NCBI GenBank assembly: GCA_964518955.1
Contig: CAZFHS010000001.1
Span: forward strand, 259,725-323,724
Length of the DNA stretch: 64,000 nt
Source: JBDGYW01 sp964518955
Lineage (GTDB): Bacteria; Gemmatimonadota; Gemmatimonadetes; Gemmatimonadales; GWC2-71-9
Reading direction: 5' to 3'
Below, in pieces: positions 35,531 through 44,115 of this stretch. The position numbers and the translations under genes are program-made. Within the stretch, counting starts at the first letter, position 1, and each line of letters starts with the position of its first letter. The notes beneath the pieces were generated by a model. That model had not been told where the DNA came from, searched no databases, and saw only the letters and a list, made by a program, of their open reading frames with translations.

Positions 35531-37850
35531 GGATTTCCCATCGACATCAGATCCGGATCAGGCCGGCTTCGGTTGCCTGCGTGGCCCCAAGGGCTGCCTG
35601 CCTCTCAAGGCATTCAGCGCCCACGCGCACATCGCCGGCACGGTCTACAACTGGAGCATCGAACAGACGTACGTCAACACGACGGACGGGTTCATCGAGG
35701 CAGTGTACATCTTCCCCCTGCCTCCCAGAGCTGCGGTATCTGCATTCCACCTGCGTGTGGCCGGAAGGACGGTTACCGGCGAGATAAAAGAGCGTGTGCA
35801 AGCGCGCCATGATTACGCCGAAGCAATCAAGGACGGCAAGCGCGCAGCACTACTGGAAGAGGACAGAGCAGACGTTTTCACCGTCCAGGTCGGCAACATC
35901 CCGAGCGGTGAAGATGCTGTGGTATCCCTCGAGCTGTCCGGACCAGTTGCAGTCGAGAGCGGGGAGTGTGAGGTGCGTATGCCGCTGGTTGTGGCGCCGC
36001 GCTACATCCCCGGTTCGGCGATTGGCGGAGACGTCGGTACGGGAACGGTGGGCGACACCGATGCCGTGCCAGATGCATCTCGAATCACGCCACCCGTGCT
36101 GCTCCAGGGTTTTCCGAACCCTGTCGCACTCGACATGAGCGTGAGCATCGATCAAAGAGGCCTCGAGGTGTCCGACATTGCCTGTTCCCTGCCCACCGAC
36201 CAGATCGGCGAGAACCACTGGCGTGTGGTACCCGGGCAGCGTCTGAACCGTGACTTCATCCTGAGGTATCGCGTGCACGGAGCTGAGATGCAGGCGTCGG
36301 CGCTGATCGTGGGTGATGCGCCGGGCGGAGGTTCGACACTGTCGGTGTGCCTCGTGCCTCCCGAAGCCAGCGTTTCGCGCGTGCCCCGCGACGTAGTTGT
36401 CGTGCTGGATCGCTCGGGCAGCATGGGCGGGTGGAAGATGGTGGCCGCAAGGCGCGCCGCGGCCCGCATGGTAGACGCGCTCGATTCGGAAGACTCATTC
36501 TCCGTGCTCGCCTTCGACAACGTCATCGAGTGCCCCGACGGCCACGACAAGAAGCTGCGCTCCGGCACCGACCGGGAGCGGTTCAGGGCTGTCTCCTACC
36601 TGGGGAACCTGGATTCGCGCGGGGGAACCGAGATGACCAGCGCCCTAAAAAAAGCGTTCAAGCTGCTGGACAATTCTGGAGACGGTCGTCAACCGATACT
36701 CGTGTTGATCACCGACGGGCAGATCGGCGATGAAGACCGACTGCTCAAATCTCACAAGAAGGCGCTCGAGAATGTACGGGTGGTGGCGCTCGGCATCGAC
36801 CGCGCGGTGAACGAGGGCCTCCTCGACAAGATCACTCGTCCAAACGGCGGTTGGTACGCCTGCGTGGATTCGGGAGATTGGCTCGACGAGGTGCTGGCCT
36901 TTGCTGCACGTCAGATTCAAGAGCCGTCTCTCAGAGACATCTCAATAAAAGCGACCGGGATGGACGAGGGCGATCTCACGCCCAGCCCTGTACCTGACCT
37001 CTACGGCGCTAGGCCGCTCACGCTCTGGGCGCGCATCTCGAAAGCGGCACCGAAGGTAAACATCTCGGGCACGCTGCCCGACGGGGAACCGTTCAAGACC
37101 ACCGTAGATGTCTCCGAATCCAACTGCACGGCATTCCACACTGCGTGGGCACGCTCGCGCATTCGTGATCTGGAAGACAAGTACGCGGCGGAGCACGACG
37201 CCGGTATGGCGAAACGCATCGTCGAGATCTCTTTGGCCAACAAGGTTCTTTCGCGATTCACGGCGTTCGTTGCGGTGGACTCTGAGAAGCAGGACGTGCA
37301 AGACATGAGGACCATCACGCAGCCCGTCGAAGAGCCGGACGGTTGGGAGATGAAGGCCTTCATGACGGGTACGCCGATGGCAGGCTTGCCCGAACCGAGC
37401 GCCGGTTTCGCCGACTCAAGCAGGAGTATCACCACGGGTGAGTTCCTGGCGCAGAAGCCTGCCGGCATCGTGGCCAAGAGGAGCATTCGGCCCGGCTTGG
37501 CCTCTATGGCAAAGGGCCGTCGCACAACAGCACCGGTTGCCCCTGGCGAACTAGCAGCGCACCTCCTCGCGGAACTGCACGACGGCCTAACCGACGCGCT
37601 TCAACGGGCCTTGTGTCTCAGGCGTGACTCGTTCGCCGAAAAAGTGCGAAACCTCATCGGCGATTTGAAAAAAGCCGGTGAGAAAGAGACGGCCAAGAAG
37701 TTGAAAGCACTGCTGAAACGTATCGCACCACCCTCAACCATCGAAGAAGTGGCTGGTACCTGGGACGAATGGAAATCTCTGCTGGAGTCCGTCGCGAGTG
37801 GCAACGTGGGGCAGAAGGCCGGCAATAAACGAGAGGGGTGGTGGCGGTAG
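35511..37850 (+). CDS. VIT domain and von Willebrand A domain protein
   Basis: A 779-residue protein without a signal peptide or membrane helix, so probably cytoplasmic. Residues about 20-150 form a VIT domain (LKAFSAHAHIAGTVYNWSIEQTY, shown here only in part by its core GTVYNWSIEQTY, then FIEAVYIFPLPP and GEIKERVQARHDY). The vWA domain begins near 290 with an intact MIDAS DRSGSMGG, followed by GGTEMTSAL and ITDGQIGDE. A helical tail (about 690-770) ends the chain. VIT and vWA domains mediate metal-dependent protein binding. AGAGAGG precedes the ATG. It is translationally coupled to the MerR regulator. The partner is unknown; no MoxR ATPase is nearby. Confidence 0.85.
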   Translation: MTSLATKDFPSTSDPDQAGFGCLRGPKGCLPLKAFSAHAHIAGTVYNWSIEQTYVNTTDGFIEAVYIFPLPPRAAVSAFHLRVAGRTVTGEIKERVQARHDYAEAIKDGKRAALLEEDRADVFTVQVGNIPSGEDAVVSLELSGPVAVESGECEVRMPLVVAPRYIPGSAIGGDVGTGTVGDTDAVPDASRITPPVLLQGFPNPVALDMSVSIDQRGLEVSDIACSLPTDQIGENHWRVVPGQRLNRDFILRYRVHGAEMQASALIVGDAPGGGSTLSVCLVPPEASVSRVPRDVVVVLDRSGSMGGWKMVAARRAAARMVDALDSEDSFSVLAFDNVIECPDGHDKKLRSGTDRERFRAVSYLGNLDSRGGTEMTSALKKAFKLLDNSGDGRQPILVLITDGQIGDEDRLLKSHKKALENVRVVALGIDRAVNEGLLDKITRPNGGWYACVDSGDWLDEVLAFAARQIQEPSLRDISIKATGMDEGDLTPSPVPDLYGARPLTLWARISKAAPKVNISGTLPDGEPFKTTVDVSESNCTAFHTAWARSRIRDLEDKYAAEHDAGMAKRIVEISLANKVLSRFTAFVAVDSEKQDVQDMRTITQPVEEPDGWEMKAFMTGTPMAGLPEPSAGFADSSRSITTGEFLAQKPAGIVAKRSIRPGLASMAKGRRTTAPVAPGELAAHLLAELHDGLTDALQRALCLRRDSFAEKVRNLIGDLKKAGEKETAKKLKALLKRIAPPSTIEEVAGTWDEWKSLLESVASGNVGQKAGNKREGWWR

Positions 37851-38289
37851 GGGAGCGACCCTGAGCCTTCGCTTCCCGCTCACCTACCTCAGCTAACCGC
37901 CGTTTGGGGGCCCCCACGCTCAGCCAGGCCACTCCCCCTTCGCGGGCTGTAGAGTGCTTTCAATCTTGGGTTGCGCCTACAAACACCGATTGTGAACTCC
38001 CAATCGCCCGTTGCTTGTTAACCGCCGCCATTCGTTCGGCTGCAGACGGTGATTGTAAACAAACAATCAGCCGCCGGAAGCGCTTTGTCGCCCGACGTAC
38101 GCCGCCAAATCACGCCAGTGCCGAACATCCCAGAACTTCGTCGCCGCCGCGGAGGTTGAAGGAAGGTGGAACGCCTATGTAACTACTGAACCGCGACATT
38201 TCGATCCACTCAGCGTGATTTCGGTACAGCGATCCCTCACATCATCTCTCATTTTCACCCGCAGCACTACTCACAATCTGTAATACTGA
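37851..38289. repeat. gap with a fourth GCCAGG repeat copy
   Basis: 439 bases with no gene. Positions 37923-37947 repeat the 25-base unit found three times at 20.6 kb. A GGGGGCCCCC palindrome lies just upstream, near 37905-37915. Confidence 0.6.
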
Positions 38290-38646
38290 GTGTTATACTT
38301 GTCTGAAGAATGCCGACAGGAGTTCGTCGAGTTCGTCTACACGCCAACGTTTGAGCGTTCGGCCGACGGCATCCTTGCGGAAAGTGATCTACTTGCTCTC
38401 GAACATGTGCTCGTCAATCACCCGTGTGCCGGAAGCATCGAGCGCGGCTTGGGCGGCGTACGGAAAATCAGGGTCAGACGATCGGGAATAGGCAAGAGTA
38501 AGGGCGCGCGCGTGCTCTATCATTTCAATGCACGCACCCGGCGAGTGTATCTGCTACTGGCGTACGCCAAAAGCAGGTGCCTGGTACTGACCGCTGGTCA
38601 GTGCAAAATAGTTCGAGATTTGGTCGATCAGCTCGAGGACAGGTGA
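38290..38646 (+). CDS. HigB/RelE-type toxin (type II toxin-antitoxin)
   Basis: A RelE-superfamily mRNA endonuclease-like protein of up to 118 residues. The family core is plain: FVYTPTFERSADG, GLGGVRKIRVRR, GKSKGARVLYHF, VYLLLAYAKS, LTAGQCKIVRDLV. Basic residues on the second and third strands would bind RNA on the ribosome. The start is uncertain. The only in-frame starts before the fold are GTG 38290 and TTG 38299, and both overlap an extended -10-like TGTTATACT (38291-38299). The antitoxin gene follows 4 bases after the stop. Confidence 0.8.
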   Translation: MLYLSEECRQEFVEFVYTPTFERSADGILAESDLLALEHVLVNHPCAGSIERGLGGVRKIRVRRSGIGKSKGARVLYHFNARTRRVYLLLAYAKSRCLVLTAGQCKIVRDLVDQLEDR

Positions 38647-38650
38647 TCAG

Positions 38651-38995
38651 ATGCCAAAGCGCACGAGCGCGGAAGATACCGAAATGTTGATAGCGAGCCT
38701 GAGAGAGGCTGTGCAATTCCACCGTGGGAGCAAAAGGCCTGCGAAGCGACACCGAGTGTATGCGACCGCACGGGATGTTGTTGCAGAAGCTCCTCGGAGG
38801 TACGGTGCGACCAGAATACGCGACATTCGCAATCGACTAGGGCTCTCGCAGACAGTATTTGCAGCCACCCTGAACGTGAGCCCTGCCACAGTGAGGGCGT
38901 GGGAACAAGGTGCGCGCACCCCCGAAGGTCCATCTCGTCGTCTCCTGGAGATCGCGGACCGACACCCGGACATATTGCTGGAGAACCTCAGCTAG
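38651..38995 (+). CDS. HigA-type XRE antitoxin
   Basis: A 114-residue antitoxin. The N-terminal 45 residues are helical and charged, and would wrap the toxin. The C-terminal half is a Cro/XRE helix-turn-helix: IRDIRNRLGLSQTVFAATL and SPATVRAWEQGARTPEGPSR. It presumably represses its own operon together with the toxin. It lies 4 bases after the toxin gene, in the toxin-first order usual for HigBA. Confidence 0.88.
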   Translation: MPKRTSAEDTEMLIASLREAVQFHRGSKRPAKRHRVYATARDVVAEAPRRYGATRIRDIRNRLGLSQTVFAATLNVSPATVRAWEQGARTPEGPSRRLLEIADRHPDILLENLS

Positions 38996-39274
38996 ATAGT
39001 GTCGAATTCCTTCCGGAAACGGAGTCCGATGAGCCCTACGGCAGGTTTCTCTTTGACCTTCAGGAGCTGTTGGATTCGCGGGGAGAACCTATCGCCTGCC
39101 CTTCTGATTCCGGCTAGCCTCTTCCCTGCCCTCGTTGGGCCCGAGGGCGAGCACGATAGGTGGTGGATGGGGATGGGTGATATGGCCGGATGAACGCACG
39201 GGCATCCCCATAAGCCTACGTGACGGATTCCCGACCAACATCATACGTGTATAGCAGCCCCAGTCACTTGGCAA

Positions 39275-39916
39275 TCACCAAGAGCGCGGCTTCGTGATGG
39301 TGGTGCCTGGAATCGGGTTCGCGAACTGCGATGCAGCGAGTCGACTCGGACTGATGTGGCGCACGAAGCTCGCGACTTTCTTCAGCGACCGTGCTGCTTT
39401 TGAACATGGGCAAATGATGCCAACCGGTTTGGCAAGCTCCTCCTTGACCATGCGAAGTGGCTCGACGAGGTCTGTGTCATTCGACAGTACAACACCAACG
39501 TCGAAGCGGTGGTTGAATGCGTCGTTGAGCAAGTGCGACGCGAGGTTCACATCAAACCCTTTCTCCTCCGTCTTCACCACCGACACCGTAACGGGATTCG
39601 GCCGAACGAAACTCGGTGGCGGGTGTGCGATCTCTGCCCACTTGGTGCTGGATAGGAAGTTGCCCTTGTGAATCGAGACTCCAGGCAGCGTTATGAGAGC
39701 CCGTAGATATACCTGCTGGCGATGAGGTGCATCTTTGTCACGCCTTCCAGAGACATCTGCCGTGAAGTACCGCAGTCTCTCGATCTTGTCTTCAGGATTG
39801 AGTGTTTGCCGGCAAAGCCGCATCAAGTTCAGCCACTTGTGAGGAGTGTTACAGACGGCGCGGTAGTACAGGTTGAAACCATCGACGTACACATAGGTGC
39901 AAAGGGATCTACTCAC
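39275..39916 (-). CDS. NYN domain (PIN-like) nuclease
   Basis: A 213-residue NYN/LabA-DUF88 protein, a PIN-fold RNase. Acidic metal ligands are seen in YVYVDGFNLYY (Asp near residue 12), EEKGFDVNLASHLLND and VVLSNDTDLVEPLR, the three positions expected for this fold. The GTG at 39916 is preceded by GGTGG; a TTG at 39937 is the alternative. It stands alone near the toxin-antitoxin genes. Members act on RNA, and some belong to anti-phage or toxin systems. Confidence 0.82.
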   Translation of the reverse strand: MSRSLCTYVYVDGFNLYYRAVCNTPHKWLNLMRLCRQTLNPEDKIERLRYFTADVSGRRDKDAPHRQQVYLRALITLPGVSIHKGNFLSSTKWAEIAHPPPSFVRPNPVTVSVVKTEEKGFDVNLASHLLNDAFNHRFDVGVVLSNDTDLVEPLRMVKEELAKPVGIICPCSKAARSLKKVASFVRHISPSRLAASQFANPIPGTTITKPRSW

Positions 39917-40147
39917 AGGTCCACCCGAAATAAGCAAAAGCCACGCCCGGGTCGCCCCAGCGCAGCTTTTGGGCCGACAGCCAAGCTGTCGGGGAGTGAT
40001 ATCTCAATGCTAAAAGGTCTCGTCAAGTTGTCAATACGATTGAAGCGTGACTCTCGCCAATACGGTTGAGAGAAGGATACGGATTGTGGCGGTTCCGCAG
40101 TCAACCATTAATACGCGAATAGTGGCGTTTTTCCGCAGATTGTGCGT

Positions 40148-40594
40148 CTACCTATCTAACCGAGTCACAACCCAGCTTCGCCCTCCGCTCATCATATCAT
40201 CCTCACCCAAAATGAACTCGCGAAGCTCCAGGCCGGTGCCAACGCGCTCTAGGACGAGGCTGATGGGGGGCGCGTTTGGGTCAACCCACTGAACCGTAAC
40301 CGCGATTGGCCCACTTGGCGAAAACCCGGCACTGAACGGCTTGAAATCGCGTGGGCCTCGGCCGGAGTTGCCTGACATGTACCTCAACACGTGCCCATGG
40401 ATCGAACTGTACGTAACCGAATCCATCACAATCACAAGCGTCGGTCCACTGCCATTTTCGCTTGCGATACGCCATTGGCCTAGTAGCCATTCATTTTCTG
40501 GCTCGACCGATCCGGCGGCGTTCGTCTGACCACCGTGCCCCGCCGCGGAGCAGCCAACCAGAATCAGGCTCAACAAAGCAATCTGGTATCTCAC
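40148..40594 (-). CDS. small hypothetical lipoprotein
   Basis: A 148-residue lipoprotein with the lipobox LILVGCSAA. The remainder looks all-beta (EWLLGQWRIASENGSG, LVIVMDSVTYSS, PIAVTVQWVDP) and could be a lipocalin-like barrel. The start overlaps the stop of the M6 protease gene by four bases (ATGA at 40591-40594), so the two are co-translated. It may assist or inhibit the protease; that is inference from the overlap only. Confidence 0.65.
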   Translation of the reverse strand: MRYQIALLSLILVGCSAAGHGGQTNAAGSVEPENEWLLGQWRIASENGSGPTLVIVMDSVTYSSIHGHVLRYMSGNSGRGPRDFKPFSAGFSPSGPIAVTVQWVDPNAPPISLVLERVGTGLELREFILGEDDMMSGGRSWVVTRLDR

Positions 40595-42405
40595 CTTCGT
40601 TCCCTCCCCGCTGGAACGACTCTCGTCGGACCTGTCCCGGAAGCGTTCAAGACGTTGCTGGTCGCAATTGGTGGGGGCGTGCCCACTCCCAACACCCCAA
40701 CTCGAAACGCAGAGGTTCCGACGCCCTGCAGGTAACTGTGAGTGACGAAACCGTCCAGAACGTCGACGTCGCCGTCTGCATCGACGTCACCCCTCCGAAT
40801 CAAAGTCGTGTCCGCACCGTCCCAGCCCAACGCGTGCCAGTAAACCATGTCGACATCGTCGATATCGACCACGCCATCGTCATTCACGTCTCCCCACACA
40901 AACGTCTCCAGCTCATCTACGGCAATATCGAATCCAACCACGCCGCCAGCCATTGTGATGTTACGAACGCCCAGCCCTGACATGCCACCTCCATAGCTGA
41001 GGCTGCTCGGGTTCGAGTTGAGGTCAAATGCCGTATTGGCCGTGACGCCGGGATAAACATCACCATCGTCACCGCGGTTGACACGGAAGTCCAGGTCGGC
41101 GAGCCCGTCCGCTTCCTCGAGATCAACGCCTTTGTGATTGGCGTCGGCGTTCACCCTGTTGGAATTCGATTTTGCGGCAATGACATCAGAATCTATGTGC
41201 CAAATGAGAAGGCCCGTTTCCTGCAAGTGCGCATCAGAGCCTACCCGCTGCCGATTCGACAGAAGGAAGTACTCGTTCGTATTGGGTGCATCCACCCGAA
41301 GAACGCTCCCGGTCGTTTGAATCGGCTGCAACTGCATGCCGCTTTGGTTCGTCACTACCGTGGTTACGTCGACCCACCCGAGAAAGTCTTTCGACCACGC
41401 ACTCATGTGAGCTGGAGATGTCTGTTCATTGTGATTTCCGGACCCCATCAATCCCCAATAGCCGATTCCCCGGGAGTCGGTGCCGTCATCACGATCGGTG
41501 TCGTACAGGTCGGGCAGGTCCAGCGCGTGGCCCAGTTCATGAGCGATAGTTCCGCTGCCCATTATTCCCCTGCCGAAACAGTTCAATCCAGACTGGATGA
41601 TGTAGTCGGACACCTTGATGAACCCGCCATTGGCAGCGGCGTCATCGGTGTAAAATGTGCCGAGGCCCCACGCCTCGAATCGCCAGCGGTGCGGCCAAAT
41701 GCCGGGCCCACCGCAACTCATTGGTTCAGCCGGATAGATGAATGCCACCGCGTCCACATATCCGTCGTCATCTCCAGAGTTGGGCACTCCGTCGGGGCCG
41801 TCGTTGTCGAACTGCGAAAAATCGAAGGAACCGTCTACGCCCAACAGAGCATCCTGGATGAATTCGCCGGCGTTTCCGTATCGATCGGACGAATCGCTCG
41901 AGTCAGGTTCGTAGTAGCTGGCTGTATGTGGCAGAGTGGTCCATTCGGTAACCTCGCCCGCCACCGCAAACACACCGCGCGACACTTCAGCGTAGTACTC
42001 GCTGAGCGACACCGTGCCGGATCCATCACCGAACAACCGTCTCTGATATTCGGGCTGCGAGAACCGTGCGGTCGCATCACTGTAAAGCCCTGCCACGACC
42101 GGGAGGTAGTAGGTGCCGGTCACGGCGGCACCCGTAGCGGCCAGACTCGAAGTCGAATACGATGGGCTGAGAGCAAGTTCGACCTGGCGACGCGCCTCGC
42201 GAATGCGTCGCACCTTGTGTATCCAGGCCCTCTGAAACTCGAATGCTGTTGGGTCCTGGCGGAGACGATCGAGCACCCACGCCGGCGGTGTTACACCGTA
42301 TACCCTGCCCTGCTCGAGAACGTCCTGAGCCGACACTTCGGCTGTAGTGAATAGGATCAACCCGCCAGCTAGGAGTGACCGGGAGACAAACGCTGCGTAT
42401 CGCAT
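40591..42405 (-). CDS. M6 family secreted metalloprotease with C-terminal dockerin-like duplex
   Basis: A 604-residue secreted protease. The signal peptide ends near EVSAQ. The zinc site is AHELGHALDLPDLYD (HExxHxxxxxD, about 285-297), typical of the immune-inhibitor-A (M6) family. A beta-sandwich domain follows. The C-terminus has two calcium-loop repeats, DVNDDGVVDIDD (about 503) and DVDADGDVDVLD (about 538), each followed by a short helix, the layout of a type I dockerin. The preceding gene in the operon, 10 bases upstream, encodes a lipoprotein with a cohesin-like domain. The protease may therefore be docked to the cell surface. Confidence 0.88.
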   Translation of the reverse strand: MRYAAFVSRSLLAGGLILFTTAEVSAQDVLEQGRVYGVTPPAWVLDRLRQDPTAFEFQRAWIHKVRRIREARRQVELALSPSYSTSSLAATGAAVTGTYYLPVVAGLYSDATARFSQPEYQRRLFGDGSGTVSLSEYYAEVSRGVFAVAGEVTEWTTLPHTASYYEPDSSDSSDRYGNAGEFIQDALLGVDGSFDFSQFDNDGPDGVPNSGDDDGYVDAVAFIYPAEPMSCGGPGIWPHRWRFEAWGLGTFYTDDAAANGGFIKVSDYIIQSGLNCFGRGIMGSGTIAHELGHALDLPDLYDTDRDDGTDSRGIGYWGLMGSGNHNEQTSPAHMSAWSKDFLGWVDVTTVVTNQSGMQLQPIQTTGSVLRVDAPNTNEYFLLSNRQRVGSDAHLQETGLLIWHIDSDVIAAKSNSNRVNADANHKGVDLEEADGLADLDFRVNRGDDGDVYPGVTANTAFDLNSNPSSLSYGGGMSGLGVRNITMAGGVVGFDIAVDELETFVWGDVNDDGVVDIDDVDMVYWHALGWDGADTTLIRRGDVDADGDVDVLDGFVTHSYLQGVGTSAFRVGVLGVGTPPPIATSNVLNASGTGPTRVVPAGRERR

Positions 42406-42415
42406 GGTGCCTCCC

Positions 42416-43696
42416 TTAGCGGACGGTGAAGGTGTGGTGTTCGCCTACGGCGCTCGCAGTGAAGTCTGCGAACGTCGTGGGTGAGATCAGTCGATCGACG
42501 GCCACTGTGATGCTGGTCATGCTGCCAGATGCGCCGATCACGTCGAACGTGATGGCCGCAACCAATAGGTTCCCGGCAATCCCGACGGGCTCGCTGACCG
42601 CCACGCTCAAACTGCCCGCGGTGTTGTTGGAAACGCCGGACGAATAGAAGGTGGGATTGCTGCTTGCGTTGAACTGAAGAACCGACGGATCCCAAGTGAC
42701 CGTAATGGCGGCGGCGCCAGTCGGTAATCCGGTGCCGTTCGTCAGGAGCATCAGGTCGGCTGCTACCTGTCCGGCGACGTCTCCCGAATCTGGCATCGAG
42801 AGCCGAGCAACGGGTGTGGGAATCACCACCAGCGTGCGCGAGCTCGAAATGCCGCCCGTGGTTGCAGAGATGGATGTCAGCCCGGCACCGACCGCGGTAA
42901 CGTTCCCCAATGTGTCGACTGTAGCGACCGTCTCTTGCGAAGAGGTCCAGGTCCACGCTTGGCCACCCATGGGGTTGCTTCTCGCATCCGTCGCCGAGGC
43001 TGAGAAGACAGAGGTGTCACCGATGACGATCAATGTGTCTGCGGTGGACATCATTTCGACGACCGCGACAGTCTGTTGCACGACGATTTCCGTTGAACCG
43101 GAAACCCCGTTTGTCGTAGCGGTGATGGTGGCCGTTCCGTCTGCAATAGCAGTCAAAACGCCGGCCGCATTCACTGAGATGACGGCAACATCTGACGTTG
43201 CCCACGTAAAGGTGTGGCCGGGTATGGCGCTGTCGTTGGCGTCGAGAGCCTGGGCTGTTGCCTGAACGGTCTCGCCGAGCGAGGTAAGAGTGTGGTTTTC
43301 AGGCGTGACTGCCACCGACACCAAGACCTGCTGCACCGATACCGACGCGGAGCCCGAGACGTTGGCTGTTGTTGCCGTGATGTTCGTCGACCCAGCACCT
43401 CTGGCGGTCACGAGCCCGGTGCTATTAACCGTAGCGACCGAGTTGTTTGACGAAACCCAGCTGAAGGTCCGGCCAGAGATGGCTGTGCCATCCGACTGTC
43501 TGGCACTGGCACTCAGCTGTGCGGTCTCACCCAGTGAGGTAGCACTAACGTTGGCAGGAGTAACTACCACCGATGCTACGGTTGGGGGCGGCGGAGGTGT
43601 GGGTGGAGGTTCGGTGGGCTCTTCGCCGCAGGCGCAGATGAGTACAGTTGGCAAGGTCAGCCACACGCCGACTCTATGCCTCAATCGTCTCCACAT
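42416..43696 (-). CDS. lipoprotein with three to four Ig-like (BIG2) domains and a C-terminal cohesin-like domain
   Basis: A 426-residue surface lipoprotein. A lipobox (LICACGEE) is followed by a Pro-rich spacer. Then come repeated BIG2 domains of about 80 residues, each with SLGETAQLSA-type openings, TFSWVSSN, VATVN and GAGSTNITAT-type endings (about 40-310). The last 110 residues (LSMPDSGDVAGQVAADL, ITVTWDPSVLQFNAS, GSLSVAVSEPVG, LLVAAITFDVIG) fit a cohesin fold. The start at 43696 has GAGGGG upstream. It is the first gene of an operon whose next product ends in a dockerin-like duplex, so it is a plausible anchor for it. Confidence 0.82.
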   Translation of the reverse strand: MWRRLRHRVGVWLTLPTVLICACGEEPTEPPPTPPPPPTVASVVVTPANVSATSLGETAQLSASARQSDGTAISGRTFSWVSSNNSVATVNSTGLVTARGAGSTNITATTANVSGSASVSVQQVLVSVAVTPENHTLTSLGETVQATAQALDANDSAIPGHTFTWATSDVAVISVNAAGVLTAIADGTATITATTNGVSGSTEIVVQQTVAVVEMMSTADTLIVIGDTSVFSASATDARSNPMGGQAWTWTSSQETVATVDTLGNVTAVGAGLTSISATTGGISSSRTLVVIPTPVARLSMPDSGDVAGQVAADLMLLTNGTGLPTGAAAITVTWDPSVLQFNASSNPTFYSSGVSNNTAGSLSVAVSEPVGIAGNLLVAAITFDVIGASGSMTSITVAVDRLISPTTFADFTASAVGEHHTFTVR

Positions 43697-43988
43697 GAGC
43701 CCCTCACTAACCATTGTTAGTTTCCACGATTGTTCGGGCATTGGACTGCATGTCCACAGTAGACTCGAAATTCCCCTCTATCTTAACACGCTTCAACATC
43801 GGGACACACCATCACCTGTGCGTCAGATGGAGTGTGGCTTTGCCTGGCAGAAAAACGACACCACCTGCATCATTTCGGTTACCGCATTCGATCAAACCAC
43901 CTGTATCCTCGCCCCGCGGCTCGGATAGAGATTGTGTGGTCCCGCGTCTTTGGCGTTGAGCCTGCCATGGTCCGTTACCGACTAGGGT

Positions 43989-44115
43989 GCCGGCGTGGCG
44001 GAAATGGTAGACGCGGAGGTTTCGCAATCCTCTGGGCGAGAGCCCGTGCCAGTGTGCCTGCGGTGAGCCTGCGGCTCATCCTCACCATGCTACGCAACGA
44101 CTCTGGTCGCCGGCA
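43989..44115 (+). tRNA. class II (Leu-type) tRNA-like gene with 43-nt insertion in T-loop, anticodon CGC
   Basis: Acceptor arms GCCGGCG (43989-43995) and CGCCGGC (44108-44114) pair fully, with discriminator A. The D arm is GCG/CGC around GAAATGGTAGA. The anticodon arm GAGGT/TCCTC has one T-T mismatch and loop TTCGCAA, giving CGC. A long variable arm, GGGC-GAGA-GCCC, marks class II. T-stem halves GCCAG (44048-44052) and CTGGT (44103-44107) pair, but the loop between them is 50 bases rather than 7. The insertion holds a TGAGCC-TGC-GGCTCA hairpin and a direct repeat CCTGCGG. It is probably a disrupted tRNA-Leu-like gene; function is doubtful. Confidence 0.5.

Noticed and set aside
42369..42956. 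195-codon leftward frame overlapping the cohesin-like domain
   Set aside because: It is a shifted reading of the lipoprotein gene, with Arg/His-rich composition typical of a shadow frame.
43981..44060. An intact tRNA-Leu
   Set aside because: The T-loop sequence TTCRANY is absent at the proper distance and the anticodon does not read leucine codons.
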